Positions 36,672 through 46,444 of a DNA stretch of 64,000 nucleotides are shown here, one piece after another. Under the pieces are notes generated by a model that worked only from the letters and a program-made list of their open reading frames with translations, did no database searches and was not told the DNA's origin. This stretch comes from an uncultured Aquimarina sp. GTDB lineage: Bacteria; Bacteroidota; Bacteroidia; Flavobacteriales; Flavobacteriaceae. The position numbers were made by a program, and so were the translations under genes. Position 1 is the stretch's first letter. The number at the start of each line of letters is the position of its first letter. The stretch covers positions 186,001-250,000 of the forward strand of contig CANMSL010000006.1 in NCBI GenBank assembly GCA_947500505.1, given 5' to 3'.

Positions 36672-39163
36672 TTAAACCCAAGATCCTCATTTCACTTGTT
36701 CTTTTATTCTTTGTACTTTTTCCGGCTGTATCCCAAACGGAAAAAGATCGATACTCGCTTATATCAGTTTTAAATAATATTCAGAAAAAGTTTGGTTATG
36801 ATTTCTCTTACATTAACGAGGAATTAGAAAATATTACAATCCCAAAGCCTTATGATTTCGAAACTTTCGAAGAAGCGATTAAGTCACTTAGACGAACTAC
36901 TCCATTTGAATATACTCAATTAAAAAACAATCTGATCGCGATAAGCTTCAGACCAAGAGAAGTTTGTGGAATTCTGAAGGATACTGATAATAGAATTATT
37001 TCTAATGCTTCGATACGAGGGATAAAAAACGAGACTGTCAGCAATTCTCAAGGTCAATTCAGACTTCTGGTCAATTCTCCCAATGAGAAAATTAATATTA
37101 ATTATCTTGGTTTTGCGCCTTTAAAAATTTTTGTACATCAATTCAATGCGGAATCCTGCAAAGAAATTATTTTGACTCAGAAAATCGAATATATTAATGA
37201 AGTTATTCTTAATGACTACTTAATAAAAGGGATAAATAAACAAATAGATGGATCTATTAGAGTTGACTACAACAACTTTGGTATTCTTCCTGGTCTGATA
37301 GAACCAGATTTATTGCAAACTATTCAGGCACTTCCCGGAATCCTAAGTGCCAATGAAACAGTTTCTGATATAAATGTCCGTGGAGGGACAAATGATCAAA
37401 ACCTACTACTATGGGATGGAATAAAAATGTACCAATCAAGCCATTTTTTTGGACTTATTTCTGCCTTTAATCCTTACCTAACAAAAAACGTACAAGTATT
37501 TAAGAATGGCTCCAGTGCTACATACGGCGACGGAGTATCTAGTGTAATTGCGATGAACACCTCTAACAAAATAAATGATGAATTAGATGCGAGTATTGGA
37601 CTAAATTTAATAAGTGCGGATGGCTACCTAGACGCCCCTATAAGCAAAAAATCATCTTTTCAATTGGCCGTAAGACATTCCATTAACGAAATGCTGAAAA
37701 CTCCTACCTATAATCGATATTTTGACAGAGCTTTCCAAAATTCTGAGGTGCTGAGTATTGATAGTTCTGACGAACAATTTTCTTTTTACGATGCCAGTAT
37801 GCGCTGGTTATTTCAGATATCACCCAAAGACCTTATAAAAGTTAATACACTTATAATGCGAAACAATATCGTTTTTCAGGAAAGTTCTGGTAACGATGAA
37901 ATGGAAAGTTCAAAAGAGAGCAGTGCCAAACAAAATAATATCGTAGGTGGTATTTTATATCAACGTAACTGGAATGAAATTTTCCAAAGCGAACTTCTGT
38001 TGTATGGAACTAATTATAAACTGGAAACTATTAATTCCGACATAAAAGATAACCAACAACTTTTACAGGAAAACGAAGTGCTGGAAAACGGAATAAAGCT
38101 AAACACTTTTCTTACAGTAGCGTCAAACTTTAATGTAACAAACGGATATCAATTTAATGAAACCGGAATATCCTACCTTCAGGATATTAATAATCCTACA
38201 TTTAGGGATTTCACGAAAGAAGTAGTCCGTACACATAGTGTATTCTCGGAAATAGCATACAGATCGAACAGCAAATCTACGTATGCTAATTTCGGAGCCC
38301 GTCTAAATTATTTAGAAAAGTTTGATGAATTTATCATCGAACCCAGAATAAATTTTTACAAAAGGTTTACGAATCATCTTACATTAGAGATTCTTGGAGA
38401 GATCAAAAGCCAGTCTAGTTCACAAATTATCGATCTGCAAAACGATTTTTTGGGTATCGAAAGTCGAAGATGGGTATTATCTAATGATCAGGATATTCCT
38501 ATTCTAAAAAGTAATCAAGCTTCTATTGGACTAAGCTATAACCACCATAACTGGTTAATCTCTACAGATGCTTATTATAAATCTGTTAGAGGTATCATAA
38601 CCAGAAGTCAAGGGTTTCAAAATCAATTTGAATTTATTAGAGATCACGGTAGGTATTCTGTCGTGGGGATTGATTTTTTAGTGAATAAAAGGTTTAAATA
38701 CTTTAGTACCTGGCTTAGTTATTCTTATGCAGATAATGAATACACATTTAATAATTTAAATCCTTCTAATTTTCCCAACAATATTGACATAAGACATAAT
38801 ATTAATTTTGCTATTGCCTATAATAAGAATAACCTGAAAATTTCTGGAGGAATCAATTGGCATAGTGGAAAACCAACAACCTTACCCGATCCTGATAATC
38901 TAATTGAAAATGATACGATAAATTATTTGAGCCCTAACCAAAGTCGATTGAAAAACTACATTAGAATCGATCTTTCTTCTACCTATACGTTTAAAATTAC
39001 CAAAAAAATCAAGGGGCTTGCAGGGATTTCTATATGGAATCTATCTGATCAGCAAAACATTTTTAATAATTATTATATCAAAAGAGATCAAAACGAAGTA
39101 GAAGAGATAAGGGAATCTGGGTTACGTATCACTCCGAATGCCGTCTTACGCCTAAGTTTTTAA
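36668..39163 (+). CDS. TonB-dependent outer-membrane receptor with STN signalling domain
   Basis: The 831-residue product starts at GTG 36668, overlapping the FecR stop. After a signal peptide, residues about 24-95 form an STN signalling domain (SLISVLNNIQKKFGYDFSYI). About 97-175 is a carboxypeptidase-like regulatory domain (GILKDTDNRIISNASIRGI). About 215-310 is the plug (LLQTIQALPGI, INVRGGTNDQNLLLWDGIKMY, GDGVSSVIAMNT). The remainder is a 22-strand-type barrel ending in a terminal Phe strand (NAVLRLSF). With the sigma and FecR genes it forms a full surface-signalling chain. There is no SusD partner, so the ligand is unlikely to be a large glycan taken up by a SusCD pair. Ligand unknown. 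Confidence 0.92.
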   Translation: MIKPKILISLVLLFFVLFPAVSQTEKDRYSLISVLNNIQKKFGYDFSYINEELENITIPKPYDFETFEEAIKSLRRTTPFEYTQLKNNLIAISFRPREVCGILKDTDNRIISNASIRGIKNETVSNSQGQFRLLVNSPNEKININYLGFAPLKIFVHQFNAESCKEIILTQKIEYINEVILNDYLIKGINKQIDGSIRVDYNNFGILPGLIEPDLLQTIQALPGILSANETVSDINVRGGTNDQNLLLWDGIKMYQSSHFFGLISAFNPYLTKNVQVFKNGSSATYGDGVSSVIAMNTSNKINDELDASIGLNLISADGYLDAPISKKSSFQLAVRHSINEMLKTPTYNRYFDRAFQNSEVLSIDSSDEQFSFYDASMRWLFQISPKDLIKVNTLIMRNNIVFQESSGNDEMESSKESSAKQNNIVGGILYQRNWNEIFQSELLLYGTNYKLETINSDIKDNQQLLQENEVLENGIKLNTFLTVASNFNVTNGYQFNETGISYLQDINNPTFRDFTKEVVRTHSVFSEIAYRSNSKSTYANFGARLNYLEKFDEFIIEPRINFYKRFTNHLTLEILGEIKSQSSSQIIDLQNDFLGIESRRWVLSNDQDIPILKSNQASIGLSYNHHNWLISTDAYYKSVRGIITRSQGFQNQFEFIRDHGRYSVVGIDFLVNKRFKYFSTWLSYSYADNEYTFNNLNPSNFPNNIDIRHNINFAIAYNKNNLKISGGINWHSGKPTTLPDPDNLIENDTINYLSPNQSRLKNYIRIDLSSTYTFKITKKIKGLAGISIWNLSDQQNIFNNYYIKRDQNEVEEIRESGLRITPNAVLRLSF

Positions 39164-39627
39164 ATATCCTTTACGCCTTTATAGCTCACTATTTCTTCAC
39201 CCCCTACTACTTTTTCTACATTCTTAATAATTTCAAACCCATTTTTATTGAAAAAAGCCTTCATATTTGTGTTTATCTTAGTAGTTAAGGTTGTAATCCC
39301 TGCTTCCTGAGCTACTTGTTCCAAAGTTTTATACAGTTTTTTTGCAATACCTCTACCTTGATAATTCTGATGCACAAAAACATATTCAATCTCCCCCAAT
39401 TTACTAAGCGAAAAAGAACCTATTATTTCTCCGTTTAATTTTGCATTATACACAAAATCACTAACGAATTTTTTTCTCCAATGATCATTATCCAGAGCTA
39501 ATCTCGAGAAAATTTTCACTTCTTCTTTAGTAAAAATTTTAGAACCATATATGGTAACAGTCTGATAAAACAAACGTTGCATTAATGGCAAATCATTATT
39601 GGTCGCTTTAGAAATCTGATAGTTCAT
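39160..39627 (-). CDS. GNAT-family N-acetyltransferase
   Basis: The 155-residue protein has the GNAT fold. The conserved acetyl-CoA loop is the motif A segment EYVFVHQNYQGRGIAKKLYKTLEQ (about 82-105), with the substrate strand GEIIGSFSLSKLGEIEYV before it and FFNKNGFEIIKNVEKVV after. The substrate is not identifiable. It is convergent with the TonB receptor; the two stop codons overlap. Confidence 0.85.
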   Translation of the reverse strand: MNYQISKATNNDLPLMQRLFYQTVTIYGSKIFTKEEVKIFSRLALDNDHWRKKFVSDFVYNAKLNGEIIGSFSLSKLGEIEYVFVHQNYQGRGIAKKLYKTLEQVAQEAGITTLTTKINTNMKAFFNKNGFEIIKNVEKVVGGEEIVSYKGVKDI

Positions 39628-39779
39628 GTATTAAAGTAGAAGAAACCTTCCTTTCTTATGGGGTAAAACGTCATTTCTTCCAAAATAACACAAAAAGACA
39701 CAGAAATGAAATTTTTAGTTCAAAAAAACGCAAAAGCCAAAGAAAATATTGTAATTTTTAGGTGCCCTTAAATTTTCAT

Positions 39780-41762
39780 ATGAAACATACCCTTTCCTAT
39801 ATTACACTTTTTCTGATCGGTAACATTTTATTCTCTCAACAAAAACAACTGGATAGCCTTATTAAAATCACCTATTCTAAATCTGATTCACTGAATATTG
39901 ATCGAGCGTCTACATTAATTTATGAATTAAGTTTAAAGGAGCAATTTGATGAAGGTCTAAAATACTGCGATACCTTAATAAAAATTTCTCAGGAAATAAA
40001 CTATGATAATGGGATTGGACAATTATATAATGAAAAAGCGGCTATATACAATCAGACCGACAAACTTTATGAAGCCCTGCAATGCTTTGATCAAGCTTCA
40101 TTATACTATGGAAGAATAAGGTATAATAGAGGTTTAGCAATTATTCAGAATAACAAAGCGGTTATAGAACAACGATTAGGTAATCCTGAAAAAAGTATTA
40201 CTCATCTTCTGGAAGCCAATCAGTATTATGAAAAATTAAAGGACAGCATTAGCCTGGCAACAACCATCAATAATATTGGTAATGTATATGGAGATTTAAA
40301 CGACTTTAAGGCAGCAAAAAAATATTATTACCAATCTTTACACTTAAAAAAGAAAACAAATTCTAATACTATAGGTTCTACACTCAATAACATAGCCCTA
40401 ATTTATATTAAAGAAAAAAAGCTAGACAGCGCATTATCTCTATTGAATGAATCCTTAGCAGTTAACAAGAAAGACGATAACAGCAAAGGTATTTCTGAAG
40501 CTTATAGTGCGTTAGGAAACATATCATTTTTAAAACAGGAGTACCAAGAAGCTAAAAAATATTATGAATCAGCACTTTTTTTAGGTGGAAAAGTAGAATA
40601 TAAGCAAAGACTGATTCGTACAAAACTTGCGTTAGGTGAAATAGCAATAGTAACTAAAGAATTTAAGGATGCAGAAAAATATCTTTCTTCGGCTAGAGAA
40701 GAATCAAAAAAACTTAACTCTACCCCTTTACTGCTTCATAGCTATGATTTATCTTCCATCTTAGATTCTGCAAGAGGAGACTATCTAAATGCTTATAAAT
40801 GGCAAAAAGAACATCAAAACTTATTTAACGAACATATTCAGAAAGAAACCAGTGATAAGATCAATCTCGTTATAAAGAGATTAGAGAACGAAAAAAAGCA
40901 ACAAGTTTTTTTGGATAAGCAAAAAATAGCTGAGCAGGGAGTTAAGGAGGAACTATTTAAACAAAAAATCTATACCTATATTGCCATTGCTGCATTTGCA
41001 GTGGCCATTATTTTCATCATTGGAATAATTAAAAGCAGATTAGAGAGAGCTAAATACATCAAGGAGCTTAATGAATCAAATCAGGTAAAAAACAAGTTAT
41101 TTTCTATTATCTCCCACGATTTAAAAAATGAAATTCATGGACTTGATAATACGCTTACTTTATTACAAGAAGATGTAATCTCTGAAAATGAATTTAGAGA
41201 AATCATTCCACTACTTTCTAATAGTGCGCATCAGACATCACTTTTATTAAACAATCTTCTAAACTGGTCTAAATCCCAAATGAACAAGCTTAAGAGCAAT
41301 CCTAAAATTTTTGACTTCTCAGAAATTATATCGGAAAAAATTACATTCTTTGCATCTAAAGCTTCTCAGAAAGGAATCACACTTACTAATAATTTAACAG
41401 ATGGCACTAAGGTGTTCGCTGATAAAGATATGTGTACCATTGTAAGTCAAAATCTAATTGCCAATGCGATAAAGTTCTGTAACTCTGGGGATACTATTAC
41501 CATTTATAACAATGAAGAAGAAAACACTACCAAAATTTATTTTGAAGATACCGGAATTGGGATTTCTGAAGAAAATATAGCTAAACTATTCTCTGACGAG
41601 CATCTAACGACCAAAGGTACTAATAACGAAACGGGTACCGGATTAGGGTTAAAAATCTGTAAAGAATTAATCACTCTGAATAAAGGAACTTTAGTCGTAA
41701 AAAGTACTTTTGGAGAAGGAAGCACATTTTGCATAACATTGCCTAAACGAGCAACCTCATAG
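39780..41762 (+). CDS. TPR sensor histidine kinase, orphan
   Basis: With the ATG at 39780 the product has 660 residues; a GTG at 39762 is also open but adds six residues before the signal. A signal peptide (YITLFLIGNILFSQ) is followed by about eight tetratricopeptide repeats (about 50-340, for example AKKYYYQSLHLKKKTN and AKKYYESALFLGG). One membrane helix (about 392-412) leads to a HisKA domain with the phospho-His in FSIISHDLKNEIHG and a HATPase domain with NLIANAIKFCNSGD, FEDTGIGISEEN, TGTGLGLKIC and EGSTFCI. The TPR domain would be periplasmic. No response regulator lies alongside, so its partner is unknown. Confidence 0.9.
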   Translation: MKHTLSYITLFLIGNILFSQQKQLDSLIKITYSKSDSLNIDRASTLIYELSLKEQFDEGLKYCDTLIKISQEINYDNGIGQLYNEKAAIYNQTDKLYEALQCFDQASLYYGRIRYNRGLAIIQNNKAVIEQRLGNPEKSITHLLEANQYYEKLKDSISLATTINNIGNVYGDLNDFKAAKKYYYQSLHLKKKTNSNTIGSTLNNIALIYIKEKKLDSALSLLNESLAVNKKDDNSKGISEAYSALGNISFLKQEYQEAKKYYESALFLGGKVEYKQRLIRTKLALGEIAIVTKEFKDAEKYLSSAREESKKLNSTPLLLHSYDLSSILDSARGDYLNAYKWQKEHQNLFNEHIQKETSDKINLVIKRLENEKKQQVFLDKQKIAEQGVKEELFKQKIYTYIAIAAFAVAIIFIIGIIKSRLERAKYIKELNESNQVKNKLFSIISHDLKNEIHGLDNTLTLLQEDVISENEFREIIPLLSNSAHQTSLLLNNLLNWSKSQMNKLKSNPKIFDFSEIISEKITFFASKASQKGITLTNNLTDGTKVFADKDMCTIVSQNLIANAIKFCNSGDTITIYNNEEENTTKIYFEDTGIGISEENIAKLFSDEHLTTKGTNNETGTGLGLKICKELITLNKGTLVVKSTFGEGSTFCITLPKRATS

Positions 41763-41765
41763 ATA

Positions 41766-43544
41766 TCACATTCTCTCCGGAACATCAACTCCTAATAATC
41801 CAAAAGCAGATTTTATGGTTGCTCCAACCATCCCAGAAAGCTGAATTCTAAAAATCTTTTCAGCATCAGAATCTGCACCAAATATAGATACATTCTGAAA
41901 AAATGAATTATAGGCTTTCACCAGATCATATATATAATTCGCTATGATAGCTGGACTTAAATCCTTTGCTGCAATCTGAATAGTTTCAGGGTATGTTTCT
42001 AACAACTTAATCAGCTCTTTTTCTCGCTCATCTAAGACAATACTTTTTACCGGGTGATTCCAATCGAAGTCTGCTTTGCGTAAAATTGCCTGAATTCTGG
42101 CGTAAGTGTATTGAATAAAAGGTCCAGTATTTCCTTGAAAATCGACAGACTCTGTAGGATCAAAAAGTATTCTTTTTTTAGGATCTACTTTTAGAATGAA
42201 ATACTTTAATGCTCCAAGGCCAATGATTTTATAAACGTGATTCTTTTCTTCTTCAGAGTACCCATCTAACTTTCCTAATTCCTTAGAAATTTCACCAGCA
42301 GTTTCAGCCATTTCTTTGATAAGATCATCGGCATCCACTACAGTACCTTCTCTACTTTTCATTTTACCACTAGGCAAATCTACCATACCATAGCTTAAAT
42401 GATGCAAATTTTCAGACCAATCGTATCCTAATTTTTTAAGGATCAGGAAAAGAACCTTAAAATGATAATCTTGTTCATTACCAACAGTATATATCATCCC
42501 ACCAATATCCGGGTTGTCTTTTACCCGCTGAATTGCAGTTCCGATATCCTGGGTCATATACACAGCAGTCCCGTCACTTCGCAATACCAGTTTTTCATCT
42601 AAGCCTTCGTCAGTTAGATCACACCAAACAGAACCGTCATTTTTTTTAAAAAACACCCCTTTTGCAAGGCCTTCTTCAATAGTATCTTTACCTAAAAGAT
42701 ATGTATTACTTTCATAATAATAACTATCAAAATCCACTCCTAATGCCTTATAGGTCTCATCAAAACCTTTATACACCCAACTATTCATGGTTTTCCAAAG
42801 TTTCACCACTTCTTCATCGCCAGCTTCCCATTTTCTGAGCATTTCCTGGGCCTCCAGTAATATCGGAGCTTCTTTTTTTGCTTCATCTTCTGTTTTCCCA
42901 GAAGCGACCAAATCTGATATTTCACTTTTATATTCCTGATCAAACTTCACATAATAATTACCCACCAGTTTATCTCCTTTGAGTCCTGTAGACTCTGGAG
43001 TTTCTCCATTACCATATTTTTGCCACGCAACCATACTTTTACAAATATGTATCCCCCTATCGTTAATAATCTGAGTTTTATATACTTTTTTACCACTAGC
43101 TTTTATAATTTCGGCTACGGCATATCCCAATAAGTTATTTCTAATATGTCCTAAATGTAGTGGTTTATTAGTATTAGGAGATGAATATTCTACCATTACC
43201 GCCTTATCTCCTTCTATTGGAGTCACAAAACCGTAATTTGTATTATCTTTTACTTCATTGAAGAAATCAATAAAATATTGATCAGAAATAACAAGATTAA
43301 GAAACCCTTTTACGACATTAAATGTAGTAACCTCTTCTATGTGCTTAACTAAATAAGCTCCCACAGCTTCTCCTATCTGAACAGGATTACCCTTCACCAC
43401 GCGTAACATTGGAAAAACAACAACCGTAATATCGCCTTCAAATTCTTTTCGAGTTCCTTGCAACTCTACAGATTCTAAATTAGCACTATACAAATCTTTT
43501 ATTGCCGCTTTTACCTTTTCCGTAATGGTTTGATGTAATGTCAT
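41766..43544 (-). CDS. argS: Arginyl-tRNA synthetase
   Basis: The 592-residue class I enzyme charges tRNA-Arg. It has an N-terminal add-1-type domain, the HIGH motif as HLGH in SSPNTNKPLHLGHIRNNL, and the KMSKS-equivalent KMKSREGT in DLPSGKMKSREGT. A C-terminal anticodon-binding helical domain ends GLLGVDVPERM. The Lys-Met pattern of KMKSR differs from classical KMSKS, as is usual in ArgS. It converges with the histidine-kinase gene, with 3 nt between stops. Confidence 0.96.
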   Translation of the reverse strand: MTLHQTITEKVKAAIKDLYSANLESVELQGTRKEFEGDITVVVFPMLRVVKGNPVQIGEAVGAYLVKHIEEVTTFNVVKGFLNLVISDQYFIDFFNEVKDNTNYGFVTPIEGDKAVMVEYSSPNTNKPLHLGHIRNNLLGYAVAEIIKASGKKVYKTQIINDRGIHICKSMVAWQKYGNGETPESTGLKGDKLVGNYYVKFDQEYKSEISDLVASGKTEDEAKKEAPILLEAQEMLRKWEAGDEEVVKLWKTMNSWVYKGFDETYKALGVDFDSYYYESNTYLLGKDTIEEGLAKGVFFKKNDGSVWCDLTDEGLDEKLVLRSDGTAVYMTQDIGTAIQRVKDNPDIGGMIYTVGNEQDYHFKVLFLILKKLGYDWSENLHHLSYGMVDLPSGKMKSREGTVVDADDLIKEMAETAGEISKELGKLDGYSEEEKNHVYKIIGLGALKYFILKVDPKKRILFDPTESVDFQGNTGPFIQYTYARIQAILRKADFDWNHPVKSIVLDEREKELIKLLETYPETIQIAAKDLSPAIIANYIYDLVKAYNSFFQNVSIFGADSDAEKIFRIQLSGMVGATIKSAFGLLGVDVPERM

Positions 43545-43578
43545 TTTTTAAGTTGTATTTGATACAAAAATCAGGCAG

Positions 43579-43586
43579 CAAAGATA
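43579..43586 (-). promoter_or_regulatory. -7 promoter box of argS
   Basis: Minus strand TATCTTTG, followed by CTGCC, matches TAnnTTTG exactly, 35 nt before the ATG. It gives a leader of about 27 nt. The -33 TTG is not evident. Confidence 0.55.
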
Positions 43587-43810
43587 ATAGAAATATAATC
43601 TTCTTTCACCTATATCCTTATCAATTCACAACTTATTACAAAAGAAAAAATTTTAGTTTATGGTAGGTATATAAATCCTGCATACTAAAGGAAAGCAGGA
43701 AACCTTTTTTAAGATTTAACTTCTGTCAGAACTGTTCAGGATACTTTTGAAACTTACCACTTTAAAATAGAATCCGACAATTAATTTCTTTGTATCTTTT
43801 ACCTAAAAAT

Positions 43811-45241
43811 ATGCGGATACTTCTTACAGGCGCCAATGGTTATATTGGAATGCGTTTATTACCATTATTATTAGATGCCGGTCACGATGTAATTTGCACA
43901 GTGAGAGATCAAAGTCGTTTATCAATTGATGAGGAAATGGCGAAAAAGATTTCTATTGTAGAAATTGATTTTCTTGAAGATCCTGATCCAAGCATTTTAC
44001 CCAAAGACATTGACGCTGCGTATTACCTTATCCACTCTATGAGCTCATCAACTTCAGATTTTGACAAAAAAGAAGAAATTTCTGCTCTAAACTTCAACAA
44101 ATATGTAAGTGAAACCACTGTTAAACAAGTGATTTATTTAAGTGGAATAGTAAATGAAAAGAATCTATCTAAACATTTAAGGTCACGAAAAAATGTTGAA
44201 AAAATCCTATACGAAGGAAATTTTAATTTAACTGTTCTACGCTCCGGAATAATAGTCGGATCCGGTAGTTCATCATTTGAGATCATAAGAGATCTTTGTG
44301 AGAAACTACCTATTATGATAACTCCTAAATGGGTAAATACAAAGACACATCCAATTGCCATAAGAGATGTATTAAGTTTTATGACAGGAGTTTTAGGCAA
44401 TTCTCAATGCTATAATGAATCATTTGACATTAGTGGTCCCAATGTTCTTACTTATAAACAGATGCTTTTGTTATATGCCAAAGCTAGAGGGATAAAATTA
44501 TTTATATTTACACTACCGATAATGACACCAAGACTTTCTTCTTATTGGTTGTATTTCGTAACATCCACTTCATACAAATTGGCACTGAATCTGGTAGATA
44601 GTATGGCCATACCTGTAATTGCTAACGACAATCGATTACAGAAAACACTAAATATAGAACCAATGTCGTACAGCAAGGCTTTAGAACTTGCTTTTATTAA
44701 GATAGAGCAAAATCAGGTGGTATCGAGTTGGAAAGACTCTATGATCAGTGGGCGTTTTAATCAGGATATCCAAAAATATGTAACCGTCCCAAAGAAAGGA
44801 TGTCTGAGAGATGAAAAAAAGATCAAGGTAAGTCATCCTAATAAGGTAATCGAAAAAATATGGGCAATTGGTGGAGAAACCGGATGGTATTATGGAGATT
44901 GGATGTGGAAAATCAGAGGATACATAGACAAATTTTTTGGTGGTGTTGGGTTAAGGAGAGGGAGAACAAATCCGGATAAAATTTACTCAGGAGATGCTTT
45001 GGATTTTTGGAGGGTATTGGTGGCTGATAAAAATGAAAAGCGTTTATTACTTTTTGCAGAAATGAAGGTTCCCGGCGAAGCGTGGTTAGAATTTGATATC
45101 GACGAAAACAATATTCTTCATCAAACTGCGACATTCAGACCAAGAGGTATATGGGGCAGATTATACTGGTACCTGATGATTCCTTTTCATTATTTCATAT
45201 TTGGGGGAATGATCCGAAACATAGCTTCTAATAAGGAATAA
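43811..45241 (+). CDS. NAD(P)-binding SDR-type protein with C-terminal DUF2867
   Basis: The 476-residue product starts at ATG 43811 (MRILLTGANGYIGMRLLPLLL). This gives the Rossmann glycine motif TGANGYIG right at the N-terminus; a TTG at 43790 would add seven residues that do not fit. Residues 1-290 are an NAD(P)H-binding domain of the atypical SDR type (AAYYLIHSMSSS in place of a classical YxxxK). Residues about 320-470 are DUF2867 (IWAIGGETGWYYGDWMWKIRG, DALDFWRVL, LFAEMKVPGEAWLEFDI, RPRGIWGRLYWYLMIPFHYFIFGGM). Related two-domain proteins are common and of unknown substrate. Confidence 0.85.
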   Translation: MRILLTGANGYIGMRLLPLLLDAGHDVICTVRDQSRLSIDEEMAKKISIVEIDFLEDPDPSILPKDIDAAYYLIHSMSSSTSDFDKKEEISALNFNKYVSETTVKQVIYLSGIVNEKNLSKHLRSRKNVEKILYEGNFNLTVLRSGIIVGSGSSSFEIIRDLCEKLPIMITPKWVNTKTHPIAIRDVLSFMTGVLGNSQCYNESFDISGPNVLTYKQMLLLYAKARGIKLFIFTLPIMTPRLSSYWLYFVTSTSYKLALNLVDSMAIPVIANDNRLQKTLNIEPMSYSKALELAFIKIEQNQVVSSWKDSMISGRFNQDIQKYVTVPKKGCLRDEKKIKVSHPNKVIEKIWAIGGETGWYYGDWMWKIRGYIDKFFGGVGLRRGRTNPDKIYSGDALDFWRVLVADKNEKRLLLFAEMKVPGEAWLEFDIDENNILHQTATFRPRGIWGRLYWYLMIPFHYFIFGGMIRNIASNKE

Positions 45242-45321
45242 AGACATATCTGAAAAGACGATTCGTATCGATAGATCACATTTTTTTGAGAATAAATTTA
45301 CTATTTTAGCAAAAAATAAAT

Positions 45322-45945
45322 ATGCTAAGATTATTACTTTTTATGTCTTTATTGGCATTTACAATAAGTTGTGATACTAAGACGAGTGACGACTCTAAGC
45401 TACAAGATTTTACAGATTTATTGTCAGGGAAATTTTCTTCAGAAAAACAATCCGAGCTAGACTCCAGTTATCCGGCAGTCTATCTGGTCAATATACCTAT
45501 ATGGGAGGATAAACCAGGTTACTGGTTATATCACGAATTATATGATAAAAAAAACAACAGTTCTGTTTATAACCAAAGAATCATAAACGTTCGGAGAGAA
45601 GATAGTGTAACTTTGAGTACTATTAGCTATGTAATTCCTAATCAAAAAAAATACATAAATGCTTGGAGAGACATCTCTGTTTTCAATTTTTTAACCATCG
45701 ATAGTCTTAAAAGAAGAGACGGATGTGATGTTTATTTCAAGAAAACTTCGACTATTTATCAGGGAAAAACTAAAAAAGGAACCTGCTTAAGTAATTTTAC
45801 CGAAAATATAGCTTATACAACGAGTAATGTGGTAGTAAGTAAGAATAAAATTTCTAGTTGGGACAGGGGTTACGATATAACGGGTAAGCAAATCTGGGGC
45901 AAAATTCAGGGACCATTTCAGTTTGTTAGGATTAATGATTATTAA
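45322..45945 (+). CDS. CpcT/CpeT-like lipoprotein
   Basis: The 207-residue protein has a lipoprotein signal ending FTISC (Cys17). Its body resembles the CpcT/CpeT family: LQDFTDLLSGKFSSEKQSE, IPIWEDKPGYWLYHELYDKK, YNQRIINV, GCDVYFKKTSTIYQGKT, SWDRGYDITGKQIWGKIQGPFQFVRI. In cyanobacteria this family attaches bilins to phycobiliproteins. There are no phycobiliproteins here, so a different role, perhaps binding another hydrophobic ligand in the envelope, is inferred. It converges on the Rrf2 gene, 6 nt apart. Confidence 0.75.
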   Translation: MLRLLLFMSLLAFTISCDTKTSDDSKLQDFTDLLSGKFSSEKQSELDSSYPAVYLVNIPIWEDKPGYWLYHELYDKKNNSSVYNQRIINVRREDSVTLSTISYVIPNQKKYINAWRDISVFNFLTIDSLKRRDGCDVYFKKTSTIYQGKTKKGTCLSNFTENIAYTTSNVVVSKNKISSWDRGYDITGKQIWGKIQGPFQFVRINDY

Positions 45946-45951
45946 GCTTTT

Positions 45952-46362
45952 TTAATCCATAAAATCACCTAACGTTTTATTTTCCAAAACCTTTAGGGTA
46001 TTATCCCTAACCTCTATCATTAATTCATGTACTGTACAAGCATCTTCATCCGGGCAGTCATTGCATTTTTCATAAAAATTTAAACTTACACAAGGCAACA
46101 TTGCTATTGGTCCCTCTAACACCCTTATTACAGAAGCCATCGAAATTTCTTTAGGTTCTTTGATAAGGTAATATCCACCGCCTTTACCTTTTTTAGATCC
46201 AAGAAAACCATTTTTACGGAGCGTAAGCAATATACTTTCTAAAAATTTTTGAGAAATATTTTCGCTTTTAGCAATTTCCGATATTAAAACAGGCTGATCA
46301 CACCTTTTTCTTGCGATATAGGTCAACGCTTTTAGTCCATATTTTGTTTTCTTAGAAAGCAT
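45952..46362 (-). CDS. Rrf2-family transcriptional regulator
   Basis: The 136-residue protein has an N-terminal winged helix (KTKYGLKALTYIARKRCDQPVLISEIAKSENISQKFLESILLTL and FLGSKKGKGGGYYLIK). Four cysteines follow in LPCVSLNFYEKCNDCPDEDAC, suggesting an iron-sulfur or redox-sensing site, as in Rrf2 proteins such as IscR and NsrR. It lies just downstream of, and on the same strand as, the two amidinotransferase-fold genes. An exact -7 match (TATTTTTG, 46380-46387) lies 18-25 nt upstream, so it probably has its own promoter. Targets unknown. Confidence 0.88.
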   Translation of the reverse strand: MLSKKTKYGLKALTYIARKRCDQPVLISEIAKSENISQKFLESILLTLRKNGFLGSKKGKGGGYYLIKEPKEISMASVIRVLEGPIAMLPCVSLNFYEKCNDCPDEDACTVHELMIEVRDNTLKVLENKTLGDFMD

Positions 46363-46444
46363 CTGCTTTGTTGTATATTCAAAAATAGTTAAAAGATACC
46401 ATTATATATTTTTCGTTACTTTTTTTAACTATTTCACATTATGT

